Shown here in pieces: positions 1 through 13,423 of a DNA stretch of 64,000 nt. This DNA comes from Ophiocordyceps camponoti-saundersi (nom. inval.) (lineage: Eukaryota > Ascomycota > Sordariomycetes > Hypocreales > Ophiocordycipitaceae), in assembly GCA_003339415.1 (NCBI GenBank), contig PDHQ01000122.1:31534-95533 (forward strand). Reading direction: 5' to 3'. Within the stretch, counting starts at the first letter, position 1; each line of letters opens with the position of its first letter. The notes beneath the pieces are model-generated. The model had not been told where the DNA came from. It was given only the letters and a program-made list of their open reading frames with translations, and did not search any database. Position numbers and translations under genes: made by a program.

Positions 1-1789
1 GGTTAAACTTAATATTTATAAGAGTTATATAATAACCCGTTTTAATTATAAATATAACTATACTTACTCCTAAAATAATAACCTTAATTATAATAATAAT
101 AAGATTAGCCTAGCTATTCGGGTTAAAAATATTAAATTAGTTAAGGGAGTTAAAAATATATATTAAGCACCTTTTATTAAGGAGAACGCTATTTTTTATC
201 TCCGTACCTTTCGAAGTAAGATTCCTTAAAGCTATAAAAACGCCCGAGGTTTCCTTATCCCTCTATTAGCCGGTAATTCCTTTATTTTCCTTCTTTTATT
301 AATTAACTTTCTATTAAGTTAATTAATTATAAGCTACCTTATTTATAACTTATTAAAGAAAGTTATTGTTAAGATTAATCCGATCTTATAGAAAAGGAGG
401 GATTAAGTTAAGGAGGATATAAAAGTACCGCCTCTAATAATTTTCCTTCTTCTTAAACTCTTAAAAATATTTTTAGCTATATTAAGTATAAACTTAAGCG
501 TTATATTCTCTAATATCGTTAGTTAAAGAAGAAAGGGCCTAAGATATTAGGCAGCTATTATAATCTTTATTTTATAAAATATTTACTTTTATCTATTATT
601 TAAAATTATCGTAAATAATAAAAGCTATTTTTTTCTTAGTTTGATTAGGCTTAGGGGCCTTATAATTAGCCCTCCTAAACTCCTAAAAAATATTAATAAA
701 TTAAGGAGCTTTTCCGCGGTCTTTATAGTAGACTAAATCGAGGTTATATTATATTATTTATATAAATAAGAGATACTAATCCCTTATTATATAAATAAAA
801 TACTTAATATATACCTTATCGGTAAACCTTACGCTATTTAGTTATAAGTAAATCCGCTAAGCTTAGATTAATTAAATAACTTAGTTATTAATATTTTTTT
901 TAAAAAGGTTTTATAAAAAAAGATCCCGTAACTTATTTTCGGCTAACTTATATTTAGCTATTTCTCCGGGCTATATAAGGGCTTAAAAGGTAATAAGTTT
1001 CTCCCTAAGGGAGAAATCCCCTTAGATTAGGGATTAATAAGTAGATAAGAGGCTTACTTAGATAAAGGGATTTATCCCCTCTAATACTTTCTTTATCTAA
1101 TAGTATTTTTTTAGGTTTTCTTAGAAATTTAGAAAAGTAAATATTTTATATTTTTCTCTAAGTAGTTAAAAAGTCTTAGGGTTAGGGGTCTCGCTCCTTA
1201 TTTAACCTCTTAAGCTTATAAATAAGATTTCTAGTTAATCCGGCTTTATAAGGGTCTCTTATATTTCTAAGTTTATAAAAGATTAAATATTATAGCTTTA
1301 TATTATATTAATAATATTTTAATATTAGTTAGTTTAATTTTTAGAGTTTTTAAAAATAAAGGTAAGTTTAACTAATATCGTAAAATTTACTATTATATTA
1401 GTTATTATATTATTAAAATTATTAATTATAATTAAAAATTAATAAATTTAAAAGTTATAAATCCGCTAAAGAAAATAATAATAGCTTTATTTTTATAAAA
1501 GCTTAATTAATTAAGTAAATTTATAAAATATAAGCTATATAGGCTATAAAAATAGTAAAATTAAACGAATTAGATTAAAAAGTATTAACTAGGCTTATAA
1601 CTATTAGATAAGAAAGAAGCGTATAAATTATATTAATTAATATACTTACCCTCTCTAAATAAAGGGAATTATCGTTATCTTTATATATATAATAAGAACT
1701 TTCCGTATCTGCCTCTTTAGCTATAATACCTTTATAAATAAGCCTTTATTCTTATAGCTTATATATTGCCCCGGATATAGCCCTTTTTC
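1..1789. other. AT-rich RIP-like desert, unassigned
   Basis: No open frame of useful length is present on either strand. The sequence is almost entirely A, T and short TAG/TAA/GCT words, as expected of a repeat heavily mutated by RIP (C-to-T on both strands). I tried both strands for reverse transcriptase, integrase and DDE transposase motifs and found nothing I could defend. It is probably part of a decayed transposon that continues off the left edge. Confidence 0.6.
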
Positions 1790-2030
1790 CTAATAGGAAT
1801 TCCGTTTCCTAGGCTGCGGATCCGTTACTATAATGCTTACACGCCTTAAGGGATAATAAAAACACACGCCTAGCCCACCCTTGTCTTAGCCCTCTAATAG
1901 GTATATAGTATATGTGTGTGTGTGTATATTTAACGCTATAGAAGAGCCTAGGGGCGGAGCCCCTAAGACCTTCGCCTCCCGAGGGGCATAAGGCGCCGCA
2001 TAACGCCTTACGTGCTAGTTATATAACTAT
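1790..2030. other. GC-richer pocket between AT-rich repeats
   Basis: This short pocket keeps normal GC content inside the AT-rich block. It contains a (GT)n run at about 1914-1926 and a GC-rich inverted repeat near 1955 (AGGGGC...GCCCCT around GGA). It appears to mark a boundary between repeats that escaped RIP. No ORF or tRNA-like cloverleaf was seen. Confidence 0.5.
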
Positions 2031-2034
2031 ATAT

Positions 2035-5000
2035 ATAAGTAAGCAGGTATTAATAGCTATATTATAGAAATTTAAGCCCTCTAATATTATATTAGATATA
2101 TTAGGGGTAAGGGGATATAAGAGCTTATTACTTATAAAGTTCGCTAATATTAAGCTAAGTAAGAAAATAAAAAAATAATAAGTTTAAAATTTATTAAAGC
2201 TTAATTTAAAGCTATTAGAATTAATACTTATATTATACTTAAATTCTAATAAATTAAGTTTTAAGCTAGTATTACGCTATTACTTTTTCCTTTATTATTA
2301 TAAGAATAAAAGCTTAGCTATAAGCTATAATAATTTAATAGTTACTAGTAAGCTTTCGTTAGCTATTAAAATAAAGTGCTAAGGAGGTTATTTAAGATAA
2401 ATATTTTTAAAAAATAAGACTTAGCCGCTCTTATAGCGAATATTTTTTAATATTAGCTTAAGATATTTATAATATTAAGCTATAACTATTCTTACTAAAA
2501 AAAGAATTTAGTTTTCTTATAGAAAAGTAAATAAGTTAAGGATTTCCTTTTATTATAAGAGTAAAAAAGCTAAGTATTATTATAATAAAAGCGTTTATAA
2601 TATTTAGTAAAATTCTTATAGCTAAAATATATAGTAAATAGCTTATATAGCTAAAAATAAAGTAATAACTTAATTTTTATTATAAGCTTAGTTATAGTAA
2701 ATAATTTATACTTTTTATAATAATTAAGCTAATATTTCTATTATTAATAAGTAAAAGCTATAGCTTTATATAATTAAAGATCCTAGCTAACTTAAGCTAA
2801 GAAGAGGTTATTATATCTTAAGGGGCTATATAACGCTCCTCTATTAGTAAGGCGGTTAGCTATCTTATTACTTAAGATATTTTTATATTTAAGAATTTAT
2901 TTAATAAAGACTTTACTTATATAAGTAAAAGCAGCTTAAAAAAAATAAATTTACTTTTACTAGGAAACGCTTATAAATATATTATTAAGTTAAGTAATAA
3001 CTATTTAATTATTAAGGTAAATATATAATAATAAGGGGGGGGAAGTAGCGTTAGCCTCTATAATTTTAATAGCCGCTAGTAAACTTTCTAATACTCCCTA
3101 AACTTTTATATTATATATTTCTATATATAATAGCTATTTATAATTTTAAGTAAGTATAATATTATCTCTTTTTACGAAAAAGCTAAAGCTTATAATTACT
3201 TTAAGTTATTAAAAGGGCGAGGAGTTATATTAAGATTTATTAGTAAAAATAAGGAGGTTAGTTAGTAAAAGCTATTTTAACTAGTTAAGGAAGTTTTAGA
3301 TAGTATTATCTTTTAAGGGGTAAGGGCCTTTATCTAAGCTATTATAATAAAGAGGTATTAGAAAAAAGTAAAGGAAAGCTAAGTAAAGAGAGAGGGTTCT
3401 TTATAATATAGTTAGCTAGCGCGGCAATTCCTAAAGTATATATTAGTTATAATAAGCCTTAGTAGCTAGTAAGTATAAAAGGTTAAGGTTATAAATATAT
3501 ATTATATACTTAAGCTATATTCTATTAAGGGTAATTTTTATTAAGGGAATATTAGCTTTTTAGAAAAAAGTTAAAATATTTATTATTTTCTAAACTAATA
3601 AGTAACTTTTAATAGTAAGGTTAAGTATTACTTATAGCTTAGTAGTTTAATTATAAAAGCTTATAAAGACCTCTTTTATTCTATTCTTTTTAATAAGTCT
3701 TATAGCCCTTAGCTATTAGACCTCGGCCTTAAAAAGCGCCTTAGTTTTAATAATAGCTTTAATAGCTTTTCGGGTAATAATAAGGGGGGTCCTACGCTAA
3801 ACTTAACTAAGTCCCTTAATATATATAGCTATTTTCCTAGCTTTAGTAGCTTTTTTTTAGATATAATATTTCTAGTTAAAGCGTTTATTAAGCTAGAGGC
3901 TTAGCTAGTATATAGTTTCTAATAAAATAATTTAATACTTATTATAATAAAGGCTAGGTAATATTAATTATTATCGCTTAGTAAAATATATAACTTTAAT
4001 CTTAGCTAAGTTAAAGTTAATATTATTATACTATTTTTAGTAAATAGTAATATTAAGTAAGCGTTAAGCTTTACGGCTAATTTTTTCTAAATCCTTACTA
4101 ATTATAAATATATTATAATTATCCGTATATATAAAGCGGCTACTTAGCTTATTTAGTTAGTAAATTAAAGCGGTATAGAGTATATATAATATAAGGGAGA
4201 TAGGGGAGCTTTATAATAAGCTATAAAAAAGCGAGTTTATTAAAGTAACTATCTTATTTAAGCGAATACTAATAAGCCTCCTTATTATAAAAAAGTTTAC
4301 TTAACGGAGTAAATTATTAAGCTAGCCTTATAAGTATATTTATAAGAGGAGGCGGACTTAGAGGATTATATTAAAAATACTTTATATATTAGCTATAATA
4401 AAAATAGCTATTTTACCTTAGTTAAGGGTATCTTTAATATTATAAATAAAATAGCTAATAATATTAATAAATAACCTTATAAGTAAGGTACTTATATATT
4501 ATAAGGAGACTACGCTATATTAAATATATTTCTAAATAATATAATAAATAAGGAGATATTTAAGCCCCTTATTAAGGTAAAATAGTAAAGCGATAAAGCG
4601 CTAGCTTTTAATTATACTAATATCTTACTTAAGCTTAAGGAGAAAAGTAACTTAAGCTTTCTTAAAAAGTAAAGGGTAATAGCTTAAGGTTAGGTAGCTT
4701 TAATATAGCGCGGTAATAGCTATTATAATATAAGTTTATATAGCTTTTAGTATTTTAATAATAATATTATTAATATTAAAAATTATATTACCTAAGCTAT
4801 AAACTACTTTTATAATCTTAGCTTATATAAAATTATTATCTTAGAGGATTATTTATATAAAGTAAATATTATTAACTTAGTAATAGTTATTATTTTACGA
4901 GAACTTTTTTAGAAAATACCTTTAAAAAGTTATAGTTTTCTTAGTAAGCTTAATAATAAGCGCGCTATTAACTTATAAAAAAGGTAAGGCGGACTATAAG

Positions 5001-7950
5001 CGCCTCTTATATTAGTTAAATACTTAGTAAATATCCTTATCTAACGAGGCCTTAGTAATAATATCCTTATAATACTCCCTCTTTACTTTATAAACCTCCT
5101 TTTTTAAAGCTCTCTAAGTATTAAGGGCGCGGGTAATTTAAGGGCCTTAGTAGCGGGCTTATTATATAGCTATTATATTTTTTATATACTTAGGCGTTTA
5201 CTACGTAGTTTACTTAAAGTTTAGCTTAGTTAGCTTATAAGTAAACTTTACTACTTATCTAAGGAGCGAGATAAGGGCTTCCGCTAACTTATTAAGGTTA
5301 CTTATAGTAGCTATAGTAAAAGGGAGAGTAAGTATACTTACTTTTACTTATAAGGTAAAGTTAGCGATATTTTCGAGTAAGTCCTAAAAGATATATTATA
5401 AAAAAGGGGGGTTATTAGAGAGAAGGCTTTTTAATATTATAATAATAGTTTTATAATTAAAGCTTATATAAAAGTAATAAGCGACTATATTAAAAATAAA
5501 AAGGATATTAATAAGGATAAGGTTTAAGATATTCCCGTAATTATAAATAAGCTAGCTTAGCTTATTTAAGATAATAAGCTTATATTAATAAGTATAATTA
5601 GCTAAAGCTATAGCGCTAGCGTTTTATTCTTTTTAAGAGAGGTATAGTTATTATATATAATACTTAAAGTTAAAGTTTTTAATAATTATAATATATTCGT
5701 ATAACTATTAGTTAAGGGGGATTTATAAGGTTTATAATTAATAAATATATAGTTAAATATAAGCGTTAAGGAAGGTAGTTTTACTAACTTAAACTTAGAT
5801 TAGGTCCTTATAGCTGCTCTTACGGGTAATAAGCTTAAGCTATAAGTAAGCTTAATATCCCTTTTCTTAGCGAATATATATTAAAACTTAAAGCTTCTTA
5901 GCCTTATTAGTTTATAACGCTATAAGGGTAAAGTAATTAAACTTAATATAAAACTTAGTTTAATATTAAAAAGGTAAGTTATTATTATAAAAAAGCTCTT
6001 ATAGAAAAACTATATTTATAATATTAGTAAAAGTAAATTATAAAGCGGTATTATATATAGTGCTATTTTTAGCTATATTAGCTTAGAATATTTTTAAATA
6101 ATTCTTATTACTTATTTATTAATAATATACTTAAGTTATTAAAAATAAGCGGTATAGTAAATAATATAGCTTTTCTTATTTTTAAGTAAGGAGGTTATAA
6201 TAGCGTTTTTTTTAGCAGCCTTATTTACTATCTTAACTTTTATTAAGTTAATATTTAAGCTAATACTAGTAAAGCTAAGTATTAGGGGTAGCGGTATTAA
6301 GGTTTTAGGGAACCTTTTAGCTATAAGCGGGGCGGGGGAGGGAGAAAAAAAGCTTATTAAGCTAGCTAAGTTATCCTTAAAGCCTAAGCTAAAAGTAAGC
6401 TCGCTATAATTAAGTTTAGAAACCTCTTTATTAATAATAATCTTTATAATATTAATATAAATCCTTATAAGCGGCGAAGTAAAATTATAAGCTTACTAAG
6501 CTTATTACTAAGCTTATTAGCTAAAGGGTATATTATTATCTAATAAGTTTATTACTAAGCTTTAAAAAGTAAGGAAAGCGGCGAGGCTTATTTTATAAAT
6601 TTACTTTTACTAAGCTTAAGTAAGGTAGCTAAGAACTTTATTTTTTTAAATAAGCTTCGCTAAGTATTTCTTATATATAAAAATATAAGCCCTAAAGTAA
6701 TTAGTATATTATATTAGCTTATTATATTTATTATATTTTTTCTTTTTATAAGTTTTATAATAAGCTAATTAGATATAAAATTTAGCTTTATATTAATTAA
6801 AATATTTAATATATTAAGTAAGTAAGGAGGTTTTATTAATTATATAAGCTAAGCTATTTATATTAAAAAGTTAAAAAAGCTTAACTATAAAGGGGAAAAA
6901 GATAATTTAAATAGCTACTAAGGGCTTATCTTATAAATTTTAGTTATTCGATAAATAATAGCTTATAAACTTAATTTTTATCTAAGCTTTAGCCTTATTA
7001 CTAATAAGCTTAGCTATTAAAATAAGAGTCTTATTTATAAAATTATAAAAGTTTATTAAGATATTAAAGATAGCGTAAGTAGCTTATTTCTTAAAAATAT
7101 TTACCTTATTATAGCTAATAGTAGTATAAATCTTCGCCGTATTTATAATAGTAAGCTTTTAAGCGTTAAGGTTAATAGCGGTAACTAAGAACCTTATCTT
7201 AGTAGCGTTTATAAAAAGGAAATCTAAAATTAATTAGCTAATAGCGTCTACTATAGCTTTACGAATTATAAAAAAAGGGGTTTAGTATTATATAATAAAA
7301 AAGTTAAAGCGGAGGAAAACCTTAAAATTTAGCTTTACTAGCTATATTTTTACTTTAATTATAATAGCGGTAATAATAGCTATAATTTCGTTTATTTTAG
7401 CTTTTTTTTATAGCTAAGGGAGTAAAGCTAATAAGCTAAATATAATATTAGCTTAAAATAAGAAAGCGCTAATAATATTATCTTACTTATAAGTAAAAAT
7501 TTTAAATTATTAATTAATATTATAAATATATATAACGTATAGCGCGTTAAAGCTTATAGCTTATTAAAGTATATTTTTAATAGCGTTAGTAAAATAGCTA
7601 ATATAAGCTTTAGCGTATTTTTTAAAAAAAAATAGCGTTATTAAAAATAATAATAATAGCTTATATAATATTCTTTTTAATAATATATTTTTAGCGAAGC
7701 TTTATAAATATTAGCGTAAAGCCGGTTATATAAATAAAAGTTATAAGATTATTATTAGTAAGTAAAACTTTCCTAAAGCTATAATTACTTTTCTCTCCGG
7801 AGGTTCTTTTTATTACCTTTATCTTACGGGGGGTAACTAGGACTACCCTAATATTATAGGCTATAGCGGCGAGTATCGCGGGCGATATACTAATCGTATA
7901 TATTACGATTAGGGCCTAGGATAGTATCGTAATTATCGTTAAAGGTAAGG
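2035..7950 (-). mobile_element. RIP-degraded LINE (Tad1-like), minus strand
   Basis: On the minus strand, with stop codons ignored, the region near 4.0-4.2 kb reads as a LINE reverse transcriptase. A GSPxSPxLYxLY-like segment is followed by the catalytic block at 4118-4132, which now reads I-Y-T-D-N where Y-A-D-D is expected. The G-to-A change in the last aspartate codon is the change RIP makes. Minus-strand sequence near 4.9-5.1 kb looks like the linker upstream of RT. Borders are estimates: the right one from the rise in GC at about 7.95 kb, the left from the GC pocket. Nothing is translatable, so the element must be dead. Family assignment is by motif only. Confidence 0.55.
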
Positions 7951-8991
7951 CCGAAGCTAGAATTAGGTATTAGTAGTATTTTAGTAGCAGTCTCCGCTAG
8001 GCACTAATAGCGGGGCGAAAACTTAGGTGATGTAGGAGGGAAGTGGCTTATAGGTATATAGTAGATAGGTAGGTAGGTAGGTAATTAATTATCCTGACAC
8101 TGGCCGATATCAAGAATGCTCGTTTTGGTCCGGCGATAGAGAGAAAGGAAGGAATATTTCCTAACAGGCCGAGAAAAGAGCCCGACAGCTTCTTATTACT
8201 GACAGCTTTTCACATTTGATAGGGTCTGACATGACTGCTAGGCTGCTACTTGTACATACATACATACATATATAGGTATGTACACTACCGTATATGGACG
8301 TAGTATGTACTAGTATGCGTGTTGGAAGGAATATCCGTAGTATGTCCAGGTGCGATCCAGGTGCGACAGCTGTCACTGGTCGGCGCTATATTTGCATTTA
8401 CACTGCCCAGACTTAGAGCCCATGGTAGGTTTCTTCAACCATGGGTTTGGGCACCGAAACGCGGCACTTCCAGGGCGAGAAAACCATCGTCTCCACTTTT
8501 CTTACGTTCATCTTTTGCTCTGAACTACCCACCTACTCCGTACCTATATACTCACCAAATGCCAATAGACATGGTCGAAGCAGCTAATCTAGGAAGGGCA
8601 CTCAGGGACTCAAGGCGGGACGTGAGGAACTGTGATACCTTACAAGCCCTCTTATAGGCTCGACTGACCAACAGAGCATCTGAATATGTACTGTAGATAC
8701 ATACATACATACATACATAGGTAAATGCATAGCGCTCGACAGAACCTTTCCAAATAAAAAATGATAGTAAAAGGAAGTAATGAAAGGAAAAGGGAACAGG
8801 AGAACAAGAAACGTTTGCTTCTGTCATTACGGATTACACTCATCCGTTTCGTTAGGCCAATGACATGATCACGGCCGCTAGCGTCACTGCTTAGTCATTC
8901 TCCGACGTGTCTCCCTCACCCAGCATACGGATACGGCTCAATGTGTAAATGGCGCCACTAGCACCCCGATCAAGCAATCTTGCATTGTACC
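7951..8991. other. Intergenic region upstream of ORC1
   Basis: This is the transition from AT-rich repeat to gene island. It carries short (GTAG)n at about 8065-8082 and (TACA)n runs at 8254-8272 and 8698-8720, plus one TACTCCGTAC word at 8535. Several small ORFs (60-110 codons) overlap each other on both strands with no recognisable domain; I treat them as chance. The ORC1 promoter and 5' UTR should lie at its right end. Confidence 0.6.
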
Positions 8992-11419
8992 ATGGCGCCT
9001 CGCGGCCAGGGAAAACAAGTCGTCGAACAGCTGCAAATAAGCCGCAAAAGGCCTCGCCCACCAGAACTTGACGGCGAAGACTCCGAGGACGAGCTTGGAA
9101 GCGATGACCTGCCATGGGAATGGCTCTGGGACATGGTGGTGCAACAGGGGCCGACGCGAAAAGGCGATGATGGCCATGATCATCAGCAGGTCGACAAGAC
9201 TAGGAAGCAAGGTTCTTCTCGTCGTCAAATCGTTGGCGCGCGCACCGGAAACTTCGAGTGCCGCGTCGGCGACTGCGTGCTGCTCAAGGCTGAGGGTTCC
9301 AACGAGGCTTGGGTAGCCATCATCTGCGAGTTCGTCGAAGACGATGGCGAGGGCGAAAAGGCCGCCAATTTTATGTGGTTCTCTACCGAAAAGGAAATTC
9401 GGGACAGCGAGAGGAAGCGCAACGACTTTTACCGTGTATGCTGAAAAGGACCCATGCAGAAATCCTCCTCAGCTGGCTGACCCAGATTACACCAGAATGA
9501 GCTCTACATCTGCCCCTCGTGGGACGTCAACCCCCTGGCTTCCATCAATGGCAAGGCCAACGTCATGTCGCCGGCTATGTTTCACAACAAGTTTCCCTCG
9601 GGCAAGATACCGCGCCACTATCCAGACTTTGGCAAGACCTTCATCTGCCGCCGCGGCTGCAACACCCGAACGGCTACTTATACAGACGAGTTTGTCTGGG
9701 AGGACATCTACAATTGTGGCGACGACATCTTCGACCTGATCGAGCGCATCGAAAGAGACACAAAGCCTACCCGCGGACGTCGCAAGCCTCGAAGCCAGTC
9801 GCCACAGGAGACATCCGCCTATGTGCCCCCTCCCCAGACGCCGACGAAGCCAACGCCCAGGCCAGCCGTCACGCCAAAGTCGAGGCGGACCCAGACGACG
9901 CCGGGCTCGCGTACCCAAAAGAGGTTTGCTCGCTGCCTGGCTCTACTGCGGCCATTGTGCACGCACTGACGGTCCGCACAGGAGCGCTTCCAAACGGCTC
10001 GAGTTTACCCCGTTGGCTACACGGAAGCTTTCCCCGACCAGCGTCCAATCGTCTCCATTTCAGATCGCTCGCTCCCGACTACACGTCGCGTCTGTTCCAG
10101 CTAGTCTGCCGTGTCGCGAAGAAGAGTTCGCCCTCGTCTACTCCCATCTCGAAGCCGCCATCAGCGAAGGTGCGGGCAACTGCATCTACATATCAGGCAC
10201 GCCGGGCACGGGTAAAACAGCCACTGTACGCGAGGTCATCTCTCGCTTAGAAGACGCCGTCGGGTCCGACGAGCTGGATGACTTTATCTTCGTCGAGATC
10301 AACGGCATGAAGATTACCGACCCTCACCAGTCGTATGCCTTGCTATGGGAGGCGCTCAAGGGTCAACGCACCAGTCAATCGCAGGCCTTGGATCTCCTGC
10401 AGCGCGAGTTCAGTAATCCTAGTCCGCGGCGCATTCCATGCGTTGTCCTAATGGACGAGCTTGACCAGCTAGTCACCAGGAACCAGGCTGTCATGTATAA
10501 CTTCTTCAACTGGCCTACGTTGCGACACAGTCGTCTTATTGTCCTGGCCGTCGCAAACACCATGGATCTTCCCGAACGGACATTGAGCAACAAAATTAGT
10601 AGCCGATTGGGTATGTCCATCCAATGTGCCCCCCCCCCCCCCCCGACCGCTTTGGCTAGGCAGCCTTGCTAACAACCATGGCCCATCAATCCCTCTCGTT
10701 TAGGACTTACCCGCATTACCTTTCCAGGTTATACTCACGATCAACTTATTAAAATCATACAGTCGCGCCTCCAAGGCGTGCCTGGTAACGTTGTGGACCC
10801 GGACGCCGTACAATTTGCAAGTCGAAAGGTTGCGGCTGTCAGCGGAGACGCTAGACGGGCCCTCGACATCTGCCGCAGGGCCGTCGAGCTTGCCGAGGGC
10901 GACGCCCGTGGCGATCCGCAAACACCGACCAAGACAGGGTCCCAGAACCTGACGCGACGAGGGAGAGTGACCATTGCCACCATCAAGAAGGCGATTAACG
11001 AGGCGACTACCAGCCCCGTTCAACAACATCTCCGTGCTCTACCCCTCATGTCCAAGCTTTTCGTGGCAGCGCTGCTGCTCAGGATCCGGAGGACCGGTCT
11101 CGTTGAGACGACATATGGGGAGGTCCTAGACCAGCTACAACGCACGATGGCTAATTCGGCACCTTCAAATCCCACCATGACTATGATGCTTGTCCACAGT
11201 TCGAAGGGAGCTCGGGGAGGTCGCCATCGGCCCGTGACGAGGCCAGGCCACATTCACACAGTAGCGTTGGACCTAGTCGCCGCTGGATTGATTCACTTGG
11301 AACATCATCGTGCGGAGAGATCAAGTAAGTTGCGCCTGGCGATAGCCGATGACGAGGTGACGATGGCCCTCCGCGACGATACCGATCTCAAGGCCATGGG
11401 TATCAGTATTTGCACATAG
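8992..11419 (+). CDS. ORC1: Origin recognition complex subunit 1 (ORC1)
   Basis: ORC1 is the AAA+ subunit of the nuclear complex that marks replication origins and loads MCM with Cdc6. Exons by hand: 8992-9435, 9496-9923, 9982-10610, 10704-11419, giving 738 codons in frame. Introns are 60, 58, 58+35 (93) nt, with CTGAC or CTAAC branch-like sites. The N-terminal part (about residues 60-240) looks like a BAH domain (RVGDCVLL, then NELYICPSWDVNP across intron 1). The AAA+ core has Walker A GTPGTGKT at about residue 363 and Walker B VVLMDELDQL at about 445. Sensor and lid segments follow (VANTMDLPER, SGDARRALDICRR), then a winged-helix-like end (DEVTMALRDD). The start is ATG 8992; an upstream in-frame TTG is not used. 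Intron 3 holds a pure C16 tract. It is tail-to-tail with PRP46, 99 bp apart. The exact C-terminus is the least certain part. Confidence 0.94.
10629..10644. repeat. Pure poly-C tract (16) in ORC1 intron 3
   Basis: Sixteen consecutive C residues lie 18 nt into intron 3, before a pyrimidine-rich acceptor region. Length may be unreliable because homopolymers of this size are hard to sequence. Confidence 0.9.
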
Positions 11420-11518
11420 TAAGCCGGAAGGAAAATCGATACATTCTCGTCTTGATGTCCCCGGAAAGGCCATCTCGCCATATGCAAGGTGATGTGACGA
11501 AGTTCCAACAACCGGCAG

Positions 11519-13080
11519 TCAAAATCTACGCCGCGCTATACTCGATGTCCACTGAATAGGGTGAGTTTCCGCCGTAGCCGTGTCGTCGGGCTTCCATATT
11601 TTGACTGACAAACTAACGTCAGCATGAGACGCCAAAAATCAGCAGATGAGAAAAGTGAGAGGACGCACTAGTCTTGTCTGCCTCGCCGCAGATGAGACGC
11701 AGCCCCGAGCGGTCAAAGGTGGAGCTCATGATGCCCGACTCGGCGTCGAGGGAACCGGGCTGTGCCGTAGTATCGAGAGCCTGGAAGCGATAGCCCGATT
11801 TCCAGTCCCAGAAGCTCATTGAGCCATTGTCGCCTTGTATGGAGGAAGTCAGTTGCTATGGAACAGGGCCGAGTTCACTAGAAGACTAAGCGATGTAACG
11901 CACCTCCCGAGAAGAAGACGTTGTTTTGATTTACGCTCAACGTGTTGATGATTGAGTTTTGCCCCTCGAAATTCTGCATAAATGCGCCTTCGGGGCACTT
12001 CCACTGTTTGATGCTTCCGGTACTCGCGCTCGCAAAGGTGAACTCGGACGGATGCAAGGCTAGTGATCGTACACCTTTCTTGTGGTGGGTTAAAACTCCC
12101 ATCGTCTTGCCGGCGGCGAGATCCCAAAGCCGCACGGTGGAGTCGAGGGAGCCGGTAATGACCTGAGGGTCAGCCTCTTGGCACTTGACATCTGTGACGG
12201 TCTGGGTGTGGCCGGAAAGGACATGGATGTTGCTTCTCGTCCGCATGTCCCAGACCCGAGCAACGCCGTCTCGGCCGCCTGTGACAAGGACGTCCAGTGT
12301 GGGGTGCAGAGACAGAGAGTAGACACCACTCAGGTGGCCGTGGTAGTGACGGATGACCTTGTTGGTCTCGAGATCCCAGCACTTGACCATTTTGTCCTCG
12401 CCGCAGGAGAAAAGGTATGGATGGCGCGGCGAGATGGCCAGGCCGCGAACGGTACTGATGTGTCCCGTGAGTGTCAGGAGCAGGGTGCCCTGAGCGAGAT
12501 CCCAAAGCTTGATGGTCCTATCTCCTGCGCCGCTGGCGAACCACTTGTTGTCCGGCTCGACGGCAAGGCTGCGAACCCAGCCTAAGTGGCCAGAAATGAC
12601 CCTCATCAGCTTCCAGGGCGGGTGCCACTCGGGCTTCTGCTGGTGATACTGCTTCCCGCCTCTCGTAGCCAGACTCATGCTCGTTCCGTTGGATTCCGAG
12701 TTACCGCCCGAGGCACTGGCCCCGGAGCCGAGGGGGCTCCCTCCTTCGAGTAAGGCCTGCTGCGTCCTGCCGGCGAGCGGTTTCGTCGCCTTGACGAGGG
12801 CCTTTGAGGGCTTCTTCGTCGGGAGTTTCGCTGCCAATGAAGGCGGTAGTGTCTCAGAAGCGGCGTATTCGGCCGAAAACTTGCGCTTCATGAGGTAGTC
12901 TTCCAGGGTGTCGTCTGGAGAGAGCTTCGCACGCTTAGCGTTGGGTTGGCCAGCGGCCGCGCGGGTGTATAGCCTTTGCGACGCCATGGCATTTCCAGAG
13001 GCGAGCACGCCGAGCTGCGCCAATTCACTTGGTAGTAGCTGCGTCTCCATGTCGCCTGGCTTCTGAAGAAGATCAGTCAT
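11519..13080 (-). CDS. PRP46: Pre-mRNA splicing factor PRP46 (PLRG1 family)
   Basis: PRP46/PLRG1 is a WD40 subunit of the Prp19-associated complex of the spliceosome. Exons, high to low: 13080-11904, 11833-11669, 11604-11519, giving 475 codons plus a TGA stop. Introns are 70 and 64 nt. The N-terminal 150 residues are basic and low complexity ([12 protein letters not shown]). Seven WD repeats follow, starting at [14 protein letters not shown] with DRTIKLWDL, then [40 protein letters not shown] and a last blade split by intron 2 (CGEADKT / IKIWK). The C-terminus ETHPIQW...RRRF matches the family's usual tail. The start ATG 13078-13080 leads into MTDLLQ, typical of fungal orthologues. It is divergent from NAS6. 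Confidence 0.95.
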
Positions 13081-13423
13081 GTACGATCAGTGATACTGAT
13101 GGAAGCTGCAGCGTGGATGATACATACCTAGTCGAAGCGCTGACAGAATGTTACTCACGTGATATAGAACGTGACTTGGAAATTCTTACATGGTTGTCAA
13201 ACGACACCGTCACATTACTCGCGAGTCACGGCTTACGCTGAGCACTAGGCACCTAGGGACGTCTGTATCTACTATACATGCATTAGTGTGGTACGCATCC
13301 CCCATCCCCTCAACTTCTTCTCTATCAGCATCGTTCTACAGACGTACACTGAACCTCAGAAAAGCTCTTCCTTCATCTGGAGCCTCATCCCCTCGACCAA
13401 GAATAACGCGGACCTCGGGTGCC
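13081..13423. promoter_or_regulatory. Divergent promoter between PRP46 and NAS6
   Basis: The two start codons are head to head with 342 bp between them, so this interval must hold both promoters and 5' UTRs. It has no ORF of its own with a recognisable product and no clear TATA box. A CTTCTTCTCT pyrimidine tract near 13,315 lies on the NAS6 side. Confidence 0.6.

Noticed and set aside
8161..8843. Overlapping small ORFs on both strands upstream of ORC1
   Set aside because: They contain translated TACA microsatellite, overlap each other, and show no domain or consistent codon use.
11418..11518. Extra ORC1 exon after the GTAAGC at the stop codon
   Set aside because: A donor overlaps the TAG, but no conserved ORC1 tail was recognised downstream and the PRP46 stop is only 99 bp away.
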